Assembly (NCBI RefSeq): GCF_900112705.1
Contig: NZ_FOMR01000009.1
Location: forward strand, 62,001 to 126,000
DNA from: Lentibacillus persicus
GTDB lineage: Bacteria > Bacillota > Bacilli > Bacillales > Amphibacillaceae
DNA: 64,000 nt
Direction of reading: 5' to 3'
Shown in pieces: positions 1 to 8,967 of this stretch. Below the pieces are notes generated by a model. That model was given only the letters and a program-made list of their open reading frames with translations, was not told where the DNA came from and made no database searches. The translations under genes and the position numbers were made by a program. Within the stretch, counting starts at the first letter, position 1. Each line of letters starts with the position of its first letter.

Positions 1-1
1 T

Positions 2-127
2 GACTTCAGCCATTTCACCAAGTGTCAGCTCATTTTGGACGGAAGGAATAAACTAAATCAAAAGGAAATCAATCGCCTTGGCATTACTTATGAAGGAATC
101 GGTAATGAAGGAGGCTTGACATTTTGA
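2..127 (+). CDS. C-terminal end of a nucleotide-sugar dehydrogenase (partial)
   Basis: Only the last 41 codons are in the window, read from base 2 to the TGA at 125-127. The fragment contains LILDGRNKL followed by a TYEGIGN stretch, which matches the C-terminal UDP-binding end of the UDP-glucose/UDP-N-acetylmannosamine 6-dehydrogenase family (a DGRN or DTRN motif, then G-x-x-Y-x-G-I-G). The TGA overlaps the next start in TTGA, so the two genes are translationally coupled. Together they suggest synthesis of an aminated or acidic sugar for a cell-surface polysaccharide. Family call is from this short tail only; substrate cannot be told. Confidence 0.65.
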   Translation, partial: DFSHFTKCQLILDGRNKLNQKEINRLGITYEGIGNEGGLTF

Positions 128-1248
128 CACATCCCGAATGGAATCGAATACCAATGGTTGACTTAAAAGAAGAGTTAAGGTTAATCAGAACCCCCCTGCT
201 GGAAATAATGACCGAAGTATTAGACAGCGGTGACTATATTTTGGGGGAAAAAGGAAATCAATTTGAAAAATTAGCAGCCCAATATGTTGGAGCTTCCTAT
301 GGGATTGGCGCAGCAAGCGGTACAGACGCTTTAGCACTGTCTCTGAAATCTTTGGACATTGGACCGGGGGATGAAGTCATCACAACGCCTTTCACCTTCT
401 TTGCCACGGCAGAAGCAATTGCGCAAGTTGGTGCCAGACCGGTTTTCGCCGATATAGAGGAAAATACGTACAACATTGATCCAACCCATGTTGAAAAAGC
501 CATAACACGAAAAACCAAGGCTATTATCGTCGTTCATTTGTATGGAAGATCTGCTAATATGAGGGAGATTATGCGGATTGCTGAGGACAATGATTTATTT
601 GTGATAGAAGATGCCTGTCAAGCTATTGGAGCAGAATACGATGGTAAACGGGTCGGCGCGATTGGAGATATTGGCTGCTTCTCCTTCTTCCCGTCCAAAA
701 ACCTTGGTGCATTCGGGGATGCCGGCCTGGTGACAACTAATCAAGAGGGGATTTATGAAAAAATCATGCATCTGCGCAATCATGGCAGCTTGGAAAAATA
801 CCATCATGCAGCAATCGGTATGAACAGCAGGCTTGATGAAATACAGGCAGCGTTTCTACTTGTTAAATTATATTACTTGGACATTTTCCTGCATAAGCGG
901 AAGGAAGCCGCCAACAGGTATACCGAGAACCTGCACCCTCTCCTGAAAACACCGCCGATTGCCCAAAACCGGAAGCACACCTTTCATCAATATTGCATCG
1001 AACTTGATAAACGGAACGAACTTGCTTCCGCCTTAGATCATCATGGGATTGATTCAGCTATTTATTATCCCGTTCCATTGCATTTGCAACCGGCTTTTGA
1101 TTATCTGGGCCTAAAAAAAGGTGACTTCCCAATTGCCGAAAGAACCGCCGAACGAATCTTGGGCATTCCAATCCATCCGATGCTATCGTTCCAGAAGCAG
1201 GATTATATTATTAAAACGATAAATGATTTTTTGGAGGACAATGGTTAG
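124..1248 (+). CDS. DegT/DnrJ/EryC1/StrS-family sugar aminotransferase
   Basis: A 374-residue protein of normal length for the PLP-dependent nucleotide-sugar aminotransferase family, which transaminates keto-sugars on UDP or dTDP carriers in the cytoplasm. Visible family marks are the SGTDAL phosphate-binding loop (about 65-70), the EDACQAIGA segment with the PLP-ring Asp near 163, and FFPSKNLGAFGD with the Schiff-base Lys at 192. The TTG start at 124 has AAGGAGG nine bases upstream and overlaps the preceding dehydrogenase stop. With that gene it suggests the end of a surface polysaccharide cluster. A PLP-independent dehydratase variant is unlikely because the Lys is present. Confidence 0.9.
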   Translation: MTHPEWNRIPMVDLKEELRLIRTPLLEIMTEVLDSGDYILGEKGNQFEKLAAQYVGASYGIGAASGTDALALSLKSLDIGPGDEVITTPFTFFATAEAIAQVGARPVFADIEENTYNIDPTHVEKAITRKTKAIIVVHLYGRSANMREIMRIAEDNDLFVIEDACQAIGAEYDGKRVGAIGDIGCFSFFPSKNLGAFGDAGLVTTNQEGIYEKIMHLRNHGSLEKYHHAAIGMNSRLDEIQAAFLLVKLYYLDIFLHKRKEAANRYTENLHPLLKTPPIAQNRKHTFHQYCIELDKRNELASALDHHGIDSAIYYPVPLHLQPAFDYLGLKKGDFPIAERTAERILGIPIHPMLSFQKQDYIIKTINDFLEDNG

Positions 1249-1270
1249 GAAATGGCCATTGTTCCTTCCT
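1236..1270. terminator. Weak hairpin between convergent genes
   Basis: GGACAATGG (1236-1244) pairs with CCATTGTTCC (1256-1265) with one bulge and is followed by a T-rich run. It overlaps the end of the aminotransferase gene and lies before the converging glycosyltransferase stop. The stem is imperfect, so the call is tentative. Confidence 0.4.
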
Positions 1271-2548
1271 TTATTCAAGTGATTTTAAAAAGTCATGCCA
1301 GCTGGCAAGGTTTTGTTTGGTAATGCTTTCCTTATGTTCCCGTACATTGTACACAGTGAAATCCCAATATTGAAATGCCCCCTTTTTTAATAATCGGTTC
1401 AAAACACTGACATCTTCATAAAGCCGGCCATCTGCAAAATCGATCACCGGAAAGCCGCCTTCCTTTTTTAAGGAAGAAGTGCGATAGACCCGTGGCCCCA
1501 ATGGAAAACGATAGGACAAAAGGTCTTTTCTTCCTGCAATCGACGTTCCTTTAGCCAAACCTTTATACTGCACATCATCCTTTAATTGTTTCCATTTTCT
1601 TAAATTGCCGTACAATACCGAGCCGTCAGCCGAAAGATCAGCCAGCTGTTTTTTGATAACAGAAACAGCATCGGGATCAAGCCAATCATCAGCATCAAGT
1701 TCCAATACAAAACCTGACGTTACGTGTGGCAATACTGCGTTTAAAGCCCTTGCTTTCCCTCCATTTTTTTTGCTGAACACTTGCACCCGGGGGTTATCAC
1801 TGTACCGCTTTAACCGCTGCCGCGTATTATCCGTTGACCCATCATCCATAATCAGTAATTGTTCTGCTTGTTCATTTTGCATCAAACATGACGTAACTGC
1901 CGTTTCCACATATTTTTCCATATTGTAAGCGGCCATGATAATAGAAAGGCTGGGATGATCGGTATCCGCTTTTTCCAACTGGTATTTTTTGATAAATTTT
2001 TGCCTTTTGATCGTATTCTTTGAGCTTGTTTTCCTAGTCTGCTTCACTAAATTCTCCTGAGAGACTTTACGGTATGATTGGACCGTGGAAAGCCAGGCAG
2101 GCAAAAGCGCATCCTTAAATGGCAGCTCGGAAGATAGCAGCAAGGGATGCTGTTTTAAAAATGGCGTGCGAACGAGCAAAGGTTTTCGAATGGGGTTGCC
2201 CCAGTTATATGCAAACGTTTCTAAGATGACTTTATCTCCAGTCAACTGAAGGGAATGAGGCGTAATACTTGCCGACAGATAGTCTGTCCCGCTTAGCAAT
2301 AATACATAAGCCGTATCAATCATGTTGATCGTCTCCCGCACTATCTCCCCTTCGTCCTGATTTTCAATCGGGACAGATAGAATCCAGTCAGACCAACCAA
2401 CATCGGGCACTTGCTTAGATGCAATCTCACTTTGCTGAAAAACGATAACTGCATTTAGCCTGGAACAAACCGGTTCTAACGATGCCAATGCTTTTGAAAG
2501 TGCTGCCTGATCAGAATAATGAATTAGGATGGCGGATATATCCTTCAA
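1271..2548 (-). CDS. GT-A (family 2) glycosyltransferase with N-terminal extension
   Basis: A 425-residue protein. Residues about 200-400 form a family 2 glycosyltransferase domain: SIIMAAYN at its start, MDDGSTD near 234-240 and the metal-binding ELDADDW near 283-289. The first 200 residues are not a standard GT2 domain, though they contain a degenerate GT-like IHYSDQAAL opening and may bind an acceptor or be a decayed second GT fold. I start it at TTG 2548, preceded by GGAGGGG; an upstream ATG at 2605 has no such site. It probably adds a sugar to a surface polymer, in keeping with the neighbouring nucleotide-sugar genes, but it is transcribed toward them. Confidence 0.85.
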   Translation of the reverse strand: MKDISAILIHYSDQAALSKALASLEPVCSRLNAVIVFQQSEIASKQVPDVGWSDWILSVPIENQDEGEIVRETINMIDTAYVLLLSGTDYLSASITPHSLQLTGDKVILETFAYNWGNPIRKPLLVRTPFLKQHPLLLSSELPFKDALLPAWLSTVQSYRKVSQENLVKQTRKTSSKNTIKRQKFIKKYQLEKADTDHPSLSIIMAAYNMEKYVETAVTSCLMQNEQAEQLLIMDDGSTDNTRQRLKRYSDNPRVQVFSKKNGGKARALNAVLPHVTSGFVLELDADDWLDPDAVSVIKKQLADLSADGSVLYGNLRKWKQLKDDVQYKGLAKGTSIAGRKDLLSYRFPLGPRVYRTSSLKKEGGFPVIDFADGRLYEDVSVLNRLLKKGAFQYWDFTVYNVREHKESITKQNLASWHDFLKSLE

Positions 2549-3084
2549 CTTGGCCCCTCCAATCACCCTGAAACTTAGCAGGAATATGTATAACTTCCTG
2601 TACATGATATGACTTGGGGCAAGTACATATGTATTTAAACAATATGCATTGATCCAGAAAGGTTATAATCTGTGCCAATCTCTTAGTAGAAATGCCGATG
2701 CATCTTAATATAGCATACATACCCTATAGTAATCGATACAAGTCTTGTTGAGAGCCCAACCCATGAATTTTACCCTTGGAAAGCCGCCTGATCACCGGCT
2801 CTCCACAACTTAAAATAATGACCTGTAACAACGTATTTAATTCGTAAAAAAACTTGAACCATAAAATGAAAGTTCTATCATGCTTGCAAGGTCGCTATAC
2901 ACCTCCTAACCTGAAAACGAAACAAACACCTGCTTCCCAATCAGAAGCAGGTGTTTGTTATTCTATGTAACAGCCAAGAATGGCGGATTCTGTTCGGCCT
3001 TTCGGATACGAGCAGATCATAAACGCCAAGCTTGCAGCACAGTATGCAAGCTCAGCTGTTTCCACTTATTACCAAAACTCATCT
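2549..3084. other. Intergenic region, AT-rich, no gene seen
   Basis: No convincing coding sequence on either strand. It holds the upstream region of the glycosyltransferase (minus strand, with a weak TTGTAT/TATGCT pair around 2715-2745) and the strong terminator at 2921-2959 of the gene that ends at 3085. The rest is unexplained. Confidence 0.5.
2921..2959 (-). terminator. Rho-independent terminator of the GntR/ABC operon
   Basis: A perfect 16-bp stem (AACAAACACCTGCTTC and its complement) with a 7-base loop. On the minus strand it is followed by a T-rich tail, placing it after the operon that ends at 3085. Confidence 0.8.
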
Positions 3085-4302
3085 TTACTGAACTGCCAAA
3101 TCGTAAAGGTTGATGGTTTCGCCCTTTTCCACCGCTTCTCCAAGTTTTATTTCCCCCTCAAAGAGGATATCTCCGGTTTCCAAACCGAGGACAATCAGCC
3201 GTTGAGGCGATTGCTGATCCCTTGTCAGCATATAAACTTTAGAATCCGCAATATGTGTCATGGCTTCAAATTTTCCTTCCTCCTCATATGACGGCAGTTC
3301 GATCTGATTAGTGACTTGTTCGCTTTCCAGATCGTACTGGACAATTTGTTGCCCGGTGTTGAAGTAAAGCGATCTGTTATCCCGGTCCAAGATTTCTTGA
3401 TCCGATAATTCTTTCGGGAGTTCTAAAGGTCTTTTCTCGCCGGTTTCCAGGTTATAGATGCTATATTCCTGCTCACCTGCAGCGGATTCGGTTACCCTCC
3501 CCTGTTTAGACCTTTTCACAATCGGCTCGATCGTTTTTTTAAAAATAACGTCGTCGAATGAGGCTGTTAAATCAGAATTCGATTCTGCACTACTGATTCG
3601 TGCATTCATATTTTCATTCTGGTTTTCAGGCTTTACAACCGTATCCTCACCAATTATGTCCTCATTTTCTATATCAAAACGATAAAGATGCAGTTCCTCC
3701 ATGCCATTCCTTGGAGAATTTCGCGTAATGACTTGCAGTTCCTTGTTATCCGTTATTTGTACATCTTCAACGTATACCTGATGATACATCGCTCGATTCG
3801 GTACAGGAACCGTAAACGATGTGGTCTCCTCATTTTCTTTATTAAGGACTGCAATATCGAATTCTATATTGCCCTTGCCGGGTACCGTTTGATTAATGAT
3901 ATTTGCATAAGCGATCCGCTTTTCTGTTTCCAGAAACGAAGGAATTCGTCCGCTTTTACCTCGCATGAAACCGCGGTATTCCTCCTGAAGCTGATTTATT
4001 CGTTGCGGATAAAAATTATTTTCGATTCGTTCAAAAAACGACTGTTCACTGCTGTACGTTGTACCTTCTGCATCCACGATGAAGGATTCACTAACACCGT
4101 GAATGAACTTCTTACCACTCGAATTCCCTACTGAATAACTGCCGCTTATCGTGACCGGTTCCAATTCTTTTTCATTTCCACTCACTTTTTCCACTGTTAT
4201 ATTTGGAAGTTCATTTGCTGCAACAGCTGATTGAATATAAAACATGCCAATCGTCAGTACGACAACTACAACAACTGCTATTAATCGCCAATAGCGTCCC
4301 AT
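3085..4302 (-). CDS. Hypothetical membrane-anchored extracytoplasmic protein of the GntR/ABC operon
   Basis: A 405-residue protein with an N-terminal hydrophobic segment (about residues 7-27, rich in V/I) followed by a polar body with no further membrane span, so it is probably exported and either anchored or cleaved after AVAA. No family was recognised. The body has alternating short beta-like segments, and the C-terminal half (SLYFNTGQQIVQYDLE, YMLTRDQ, LIVLGLETGDI) reads like a beta-propeller. It is the last gene of the GntR-ATPase-permease operon, a position held in the B. subtilis ytr operon by accessory proteins, so it may work with the transporter. That role is inference. Confidence 0.8.
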   Translation of the reverse strand: MGRYWRLIAVVVVVVLTIGMFYIQSAVAANELPNITVEKVSGNEKELEPVTISGSYSVGNSSGKKFIHGVSESFIVDAEGTTYSSEQSFFERIENNFYPQRINQLQEEYRGFMRGKSGRIPSFLETEKRIAYANIINQTVPGKGNIEFDIAVLNKENEETTSFTVPVPNRAMYHQVYVEDVQITDNKELQVITRNSPRNGMEELHLYRFDIENEDIIGEDTVVKPENQNENMNARISSAESNSDLTASFDDVIFKKTIEPIVKRSKQGRVTESAAGEQEYSIYNLETGEKRPLELPKELSDQEILDRDNRSLYFNTGQQIVQYDLESEQVTNQIELPSYEEEGKFEAMTHIADSKVYMLTRDQQSPQRLIVLGLETGDILFEGEIKLGEAVEKGETINLYDLAVQ

Positions 4303-4315
4303 TCCATAACCCCTC

Positions 4316-5146
4316 TCACACCGTTATTTTTTTCGTCAGTAAATAATGCCCCATCCAAACCGAAACGGCGGTTATCACAATTCCCAATCCGATTTCCAGC
4401 CCAAGCGTTTCCAGCGGATACAAGTCGTATTGACCCGTAAAAGCAATCATCAGAAGCGGTGAAAGCATAACCAAAGCTGCTATGGCCGTATATCCGGCTC
4501 CCAGCAATAGTCCTTTCCACCCGAAACTGCGCTCAATTAAAAGCGCTGTAAACATGACCGACACGAACATAAACCCGGCGCCGTAATACAAGATAAATTC
4601 CGTAAACGTTTGCGGGATAATGATTGATAAATAATCCCATTTAACAATCTGACCTAGCGTCATATCCACCCGTAAATCAACCGGGACAATCCATTTAAAG
4701 ACCGCGTTTTCCAACGTCAATAAAATAAGCTGAATCGATACAAGACCGAGCACCATCAGCATGATTGATGCGGCCTTGGCCAAAAAAACATTCAGCCGTG
4801 CGGTCGGCAGCATCAGCAGCCGATAGATGAACGTATTTTTCCCGAACCAATCACGATACCAAATCATGAAAACGTAAAACAGCAATGCGGCAGCACAAAT
4901 TGCGATTGGACCAACGAACCATAAACTCTTTGCAAAGTTCAGAAATGTCATCGCACCGTATTGTTCAATAAACTGCGCCTGCGACATACCTTGCTCATAA
5001 ATCATGCGATCCGCTTCTGCCATAAATGAATTGGCTGTAACGAAGACCCCCGTTAGTTGTATAAGGCCTGTTAATACGATCAGTGCAATATATATTTTCA
5101 TAAACCGGCTCAATTCAAAATTCACGAGTTTTATAAATCGATTCAT
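4316..5146 (-). CDS. ABC-2 type transporter permease of YtrA-type operon
   Basis: A 276-residue membrane protein with about six hydrophobic segments (near residues 15-40, 75-100, 115-145, 170-200, 205-235 and 240-265). It overlaps the ATPase gene by four bases (ATGA) and is followed 13 bases on by the anchored hypothetical protein. Operon position and topology fit the membrane partner of the ATPase encoded just upstream. The substrate is unknown; related B. subtilis operons respond to cell-wall antibiotics, but nothing here proves that. Confidence 0.85.
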   Translation of the reverse strand: MNRFIKLVNFELSRFMKIYIALIVLTGLIQLTGVFVTANSFMAEADRMIYEQGMSQAQFIEQYGAMTFLNFAKSLWFVGPIAICAAALLFYVFMIWYRDWFGKNTFIYRLLMLPTARLNVFLAKAASIMLMVLGLVSIQLILLTLENAVFKWIVPVDLRVDMTLGQIVKWDYLSIIIPQTFTEFILYYGAGFMFVSVMFTALLIERSFGWKGLLLGAGYTAIAALVMLSPLLMIAFTGQYDLYPLETLGLEIGLGIVITAVSVWMGHYLLTKKITV

Positions 5147-5832
5147 GGCTGATACACCTCCCGCATCACATCGACAACTGATTTACCTTCTTCTTCTCTT
5201 ACTTCTTCACTGTTGAATTGCTTTAACACTTTCCCGCCATCAAGAAGAACTGCTTTATCAATTAAATGTTCAATATCATTAATCTCATGCGTCGTAATAA
5301 TAACACCCCGGTCTTCCACCAGGTGGCTTGTAAAAACCTCTGCAATCTGCTCCCGGCTGAAAATATCAATCCCGGAAAACGGTTCATCCATCAGCAAGTA
5401 ATCAACATCCAATGCCAGCCCGAGCAATAAGTTGACTTTCGCACGGTTCCCTTTCGATAAATTATTTATTTTTTCATTTTCATCCAATTTAAAGAAACCG
5501 AGTAACTCGGTTGCACGTGCCTGGTTCCAGCTTGTGTAAAAATCAGCCATGAACTGCATCGACGCTTTAATCGTCATACCCGGCTGCATAATAATCGCGT
5601 CGGGAATGAATGTGATTTTTTCATAACTGTGTTTGTTGATCGTTTCGCCATTAATAAGTATCTGCCCGGCATTGATTGGTGTCAGATTCATAATCGCATT
5701 CAGTATCGTTGTTTTGCCGACACCATTTATACCGATAACACAGGTGATTTCACCCTTTTCAGCGGTAAATGACACACCTTTGAGCACTTTTTTCCGGCCG
5801 AATTTTTTCTTAATATCGTTTACTTCAATCAT
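5143..5832 (-). CDS. ABC transporter ATP-binding protein (YtrB-like)
   Basis: A 229-residue ATPase. Walker A is GINGVGKTT at 34-42, the signature is an LSKGN variant of LSGGQ, and Walker B is YLLMDEPF followed by a switch His in TTHEIND. I choose ATG 5832, which has GGAGG upstream inside the end of the GntR gene; earlier in-frame ATGs lie inside that gene without ribosome sites. It overlaps the regulator by eight bases and the permease by four, so the three are co-translated. It powers the neighbouring permease. Confidence 0.9.
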   Translation of the reverse strand: MIEVNDIKKKFGRKKVLKGVSFTAEKGEITCVIGINGVGKTTILNAIMNLTPINAGQILINGETINKHSYEKITFIPDAIIMQPGMTIKASMQFMADFYTSWNQARATELLGFFKLDENEKINNLSKGNRAKVNLLLGLALDVDYLLMDEPFSGIDIFSREQIAEVFTSHLVEDRGVIITTHEINDIEHLIDKAVLLDGGKVLKQFNSEEVREEEGKSVVDVMREVYQP

Positions 5833-6217
5833 GCTTAGCCCCCTTACCTCCACTTTCATCCTCATATTTTTCTTTAATAAGGTCGAGCACTTCATCAACC
5901 GGAACATTAATTGACCGGACCGAATGGACGAAATCATCGACCGCATCCATGATTAGTTCTTTTCGCACCCGCTTGAGCACATCCTCATCGCGTGTGATTT
6001 TACTCGGCAAGTTCCGCTCCGTTCTTATCAAGCCTGCTTCCTCCATTTCTTTATATGCCCGCTGTGCGGTATTCGGATTTATTTTCAGCCGGCCGGCCAG
6101 CTCACGCCGTGACGGGATTTCCTGACCAGGCTCAAATGCGCCGGTTGCAATCTGCTCCTTAAAATGCCGGATAACCTGCACATAAACCGGGTCCCGCTTA
6201 TTAAATGTTACATTCAT
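5825..6217 (-). CDS. GntR family transcriptional regulator, YtrA subfamily
   Basis: A 130-residue regulator: winged HTH in residues about 10-75 (EIPSRRELAGRLKINPNTAQRAYKEME) and a short C-terminal dimerisation tail, the compact architecture of the YtrA subfamily that lacks a large effector domain. ATG 6217 has GGGAG eight bases upstream; the ATG at 6232 does not. It heads the ABC operon and lies just behind three copies of a TGTATTA-N6-TAATACA dyad, so it very probably represses its own operon. Confidence 0.9.
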   Translation of the reverse strand: MNVTFNKRDPVYVQVIRHFKEQIATGAFEPGQEIPSRRELAGRLKINPNTAQRAYKEMEEAGLIRTERNLPSKITRDEDVLKRVRKELIMDAVDDFVHSVRSINVPVDEVLDLIKEKYEDESGGKGAKHD

Positions 6218-6250
6218 ACTCACAGCTCCCATTTCGTCAGATAAACATGC

Positions 6251-6348
6251 GTATTAATCGATTAATACACCAAGGTCAAAAAAATGTGTATTAGGTGCTT
6301 AATACAACCTATAAACTGTATTATATGGTTAATACAACTTAAAGTCAA
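6251..6348 (-). promoter_or_regulatory. SigA promoter with three GntR/YtrA operators
   Basis: On the minus strand a -35 TTGACT (6343-6348) and -10 TATAAT (6320-6325) are 17 bp apart. Dyads of the form TGTATTA-N6-TAATACA occur at 6317-6336 (covering the -10) and 6287-6306; a perfect 18-bp palindrome GTATTAATCGATTAATAC lies at 6251-6268. Placement directly upstream of the YtrA-type regulator makes autorepression the simplest reading. Confidence 0.8.
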
Positions 6349-6427
6349 TAGGCTTCGTAAAAAAGAAAAACACCAGCGTGTATGATAAAATAGATGAGAT
6401 GCATTGATTCCCGAAAGGATGATTGAA

Positions 6428-7471
6428 ATGGCAAATGCCGTTAAATTAACTTCGCTCTCCTCCAAAGGCGGCTGCGGGTGCAAAATTGGCCCTGCGGAAC
6501 TTGAAAATGTTCTCCACTCACTGCCGCAAACTGTACCAAACCCGAACTTACTTGTCGGGCTTGATACAAGCGATGACGCGGGAGTTTACAAATTAACCGA
6601 TGACCTTGCGCTTGTGCAGACCGTTGATTTTTTCACTCCGATTGTTGATGACCCGTATGCGTTCGGTCAGGTAGCGGCTGCCAACGCCATCAGTGATGTC
6701 TATGCCATGGGCGGCACCCCGATTACAGCGTTGAATATTGTCGCATTCCCCATCTCAACATTGGATGAGAGCATTCTTGCCGACATTTTGCGTGGTGCAG
6801 GTGATAAACTGAAAGAAGCGGGCGTGTCACTGGCAGGCGGTCATTCGATTGAAGATGAGGAACCAAAGTTCGGCCTCGCTGTTACAGGAACCGTTCATCC
6901 TGACAACGTTAAAACTAATACCGACGCCAAGCCGGGAGACAAGCTGATTTTGACAAAACCCATCGGCGTTGGCATTCTGAGCAGTTCGCTGAAAAGGGAT
7001 TTGCTGAAAGCGGAAGAAATTGATCGGGTCACACAAGTTATGGCTACACTAAACAAAACCGCTTCTGAAACGATGAACAAGTACAACGTTCATGCCAGCA
7101 CCGATGTCACCGGGTTCGGATTGCTTGGTCATGCGTCAGAAATTGCGGCCGGAAGCAATGTCGAAGTGCGGATTGATTCAAAATCAGTGCCTGTCCTGCC
7201 GCGTGCAAAAGAACTTGCTGAGGATGGTGTTATCCCGGGCGGTACAAAGAATAATTTTACACACATAAAAGACAGTGTGACATTTCCTGAAGGCATGAAT
7301 CAGATCGATAAATATATTCTGTGTGATGCGGTCACTTCAGGCGGTCTGCTCATTTCCGCCGACAGCAATGATGCTGAATACCTGCTGGATGAACTGCAGC
7401 AAAAAGGCGTTGAGGCACAAATTATCGGTGACATTTCAGATGGCATTAATGGTCATATCACAGTCAATTAA
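6428..7471 (+). CDS. selD: Selenide, water dikinase
   Basis: A 347-residue cytoplasmic enzyme that makes selenophosphate from selenide and ATP. Residues 15-19 read GCGCK, carrying the catalytic Cys16 and Lys19; in many organisms the first Cys is selenocysteine, here it is TGC. The AIRS-type fold continues with VGLDTSDDAGVY, VQTVDFFTPIVDDPY and the AGGHSIED glycine loop. ATG 6428 has GAAAGGA eight bases upstream. The stop overlaps the start region of mnmH, so selenophosphate made here is probably dedicated to tRNA selenation; no selA or selB lies in the window. Confidence 0.95.
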   Translation: MANAVKLTSLSSKGGCGCKIGPAELENVLHSLPQTVPNPNLLVGLDTSDDAGVYKLTDDLALVQTVDFFTPIVDDPYAFGQVAAANAISDVYAMGGTPITALNIVAFPISTLDESILADILRGAGDKLKEAGVSLAGGHSIEDEEPKFGLAVTGTVHPDNVKTNTDAKPGDKLILTKPIGVGILSSSLKRDLLKAEEIDRVTQVMATLNKTASETMNKYNVHASTDVTGFGLLGHASEIAAGSNVEVRIDSKSVPVLPRAKELAEDGVIPGGTKNNFTHIKDSVTFPEGMNQIDKYILCDAVTSGGLLISADSNDAEYLLDELQQKGVEAQIIGDISDGINGHITVN

Positions 7472-7488
7472 TGGAAAGTGATGATAAG

Positions 7489-8544
7489 ATGTTTCATGAT
7501 ATAACATTGGACGAATTGCTCAAAAAACAACATAACGAAAAACACACGATTATTGATGTCCGGTCACCTAAAGAATTTCATGAGTCAACCATACCGGGCA
7601 GCATCAACATCCCGGTATTTTCGGATGAGGAACGTGCTGAAGTCGGTACACTTTATAAGCAAGTCGGCAAAGAAGCGGCCAAGGAACGCGGTCTGGAAAT
7701 CATGTCTGCCAAACTTCCCGAATTCATTGCCAAATTTCAGGAGATTGACACACCCAAGACGGTATTCTGCTGGCGTGGCGGCATGCGCAGCAAAACAGCC
7801 GCCACGGTGACTGATTTAATGGGAATTGAGGTGAATCGGCTCCAGGGTGGCATCCGGGCTTACCGCCAATGGGTTATTAAGGAACTGGAAAAAGCTTACT
7901 TCCCGCCTGATATTGTTGTTTTAAACGGCAATACCGGGACAGGGAAAACTAAAATTCTCCATCAATTGGCTGAACAAGGTTATCCGGTGATTGACCTTGA
8001 AGGCATGGCCGGGCACAGAGGATCTATTTTCGGGCATATCGGAGCAGAACCCAGTATACAAAAAGAATTCGAATCCCAGCTTGTGCAGGCGATGCGCAAG
8101 TTTCGCGATGTGCCCTTTGTTTTAATGGAAGGGGAAAGCAAGCGGATCGGCAAAGTGACCATCCCCGAATTTTTGTTTGATCAAAAAGAGGAAAGCACGC
8201 AGCTGTTTATCACCCTGCCGATGGAACAGCGTGTGCGGAACATTTTAGACGACTATCAGCCCTGGAATCAGCCGGACGATTTCGCTGAGGCGTTTGACCG
8301 CATTAAAAAACGCATTCATACACCAGTAGCCAAGCAAATTGATCATGACTTAACGACCGAAAATTATCATCAGGCGGTTCGGCTGCTGCTTGAATATTAC
8401 TATGATCCCAGATACACCCATATGTTTAATAACTATCCTGAAGATAAAACGAAAATATTTAAAGTTTCCGATACAGCGGATGCTCTTTCTCAAATTAAAC
8501 ATGAATTGTCAAGAATGTATCCGGAAAAGGCGCCGTTATCTTAA
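7489..8544 (+). CDS. mnmH: tRNA 2-selenouridine synthase (MnmH/SelU)
   Basis: A 351-residue protein with an N-terminal rhodanese domain (IIDVRSPKEF near 20-30; catalytic Cys in FCWRGGMRS near 90) and a C-terminal P-loop domain (NGNTGTGKT near 146). This is the diagnostic architecture of the enzyme that converts 2-thiouridine to 2-selenouridine at the tRNA wobble position using selenophosphate. An in-frame ATG at 7471 overlaps the selD stop; I prefer ATG 7489 because GGAAAGTGAT precedes it, but either start is possible. It forms a two-gene operon with selD. Confidence 0.93.
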   Translation: MFHDITLDELLKKQHNEKHTIIDVRSPKEFHESTIPGSINIPVFSDEERAEVGTLYKQVGKEAAKERGLEIMSAKLPEFIAKFQEIDTPKTVFCWRGGMRSKTAATVTDLMGIEVNRLQGGIRAYRQWVIKELEKAYFPPDIVVLNGNTGTGKTKILHQLAEQGYPVIDLEGMAGHRGSIFGHIGAEPSIQKEFESQLVQAMRKFRDVPFVLMEGESKRIGKVTIPEFLFDQKEESTQLFITLPMEQRVRNILDDYQPWNQPDDFAEAFDRIKKRIHTPVAKQIDHDLTTENYHQAVRLLLEYYYDPRYTHMFNNYPEDKTKIFKVSDTADALSQIKHELSRMYPEKAPLS

Positions 8545-8572
8545 TTGGTCAGGATAGAAAGGAGCGAAAAAT

Positions 8573-8965
8573 GTGACCCATTACAGTAAGATACTTCTCA
8601 GATTTTCCGCCCTGTTTGCGCTGCTGGGGGCTTTTCTCGGTTCCCATATGGCGGGTGCAGGCAGTCTCGCCTTTAAAACCGTACATGCTCACATTCTGGT
8701 GGTTGGCTGGCTGACACTGTTTGCCTGGGCTGTTTATTATAAAATCTTCACCCCGGCTAAAACGATTATCGCCACGCTTCATGTCTGGTCAGCTATCATC
8801 GGTTCAATCGGGCTGACTTCAGGCATGTGGCTTTATTACGTTCGGCCGTTTGATCTCGCAGATGGATTCGTGACAGTCTTTTTTATCGTCGGCGGCTCCA
8901 TTTTGCTCGTGAGCTTTGCGCTTTTTGCGGCACTGACGTTTATGAAGGCGGAGAATGAAGGTTAA
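8573..8965 (+). CDS. Small four-helix membrane protein, heme-copper oxidase subunit I-like
   Basis: A 130-residue protein with four hydrophobic helices (about 8-30, 38-60, 68-90, 98-122). The segment KTVHAHILVVGWLTLF has two His spaced as in the first helices of NorB/cbb3 oxidase-like proteins, which suggests heme contact, but the protein is far too short for an oxidase. GTG 8573 is chosen because AAAGGAG lies eight bases upstream and the ATG two bases before is followed at once by a stop. It may belong to the selD transcript; function is not known. Confidence 0.75.
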   Translation: MTHYSKILLRFSALFALLGAFLGSHMAGAGSLAFKTVHAHILVVGWLTLFAWAVYYKIFTPAKTIIATLHVWSAIIGSIGLTSGMWLYYVRPFDLADGFVTVFFIVGGSILLVSFALFAALTFMKAENEG

Positions 8966-8967
8966 TT

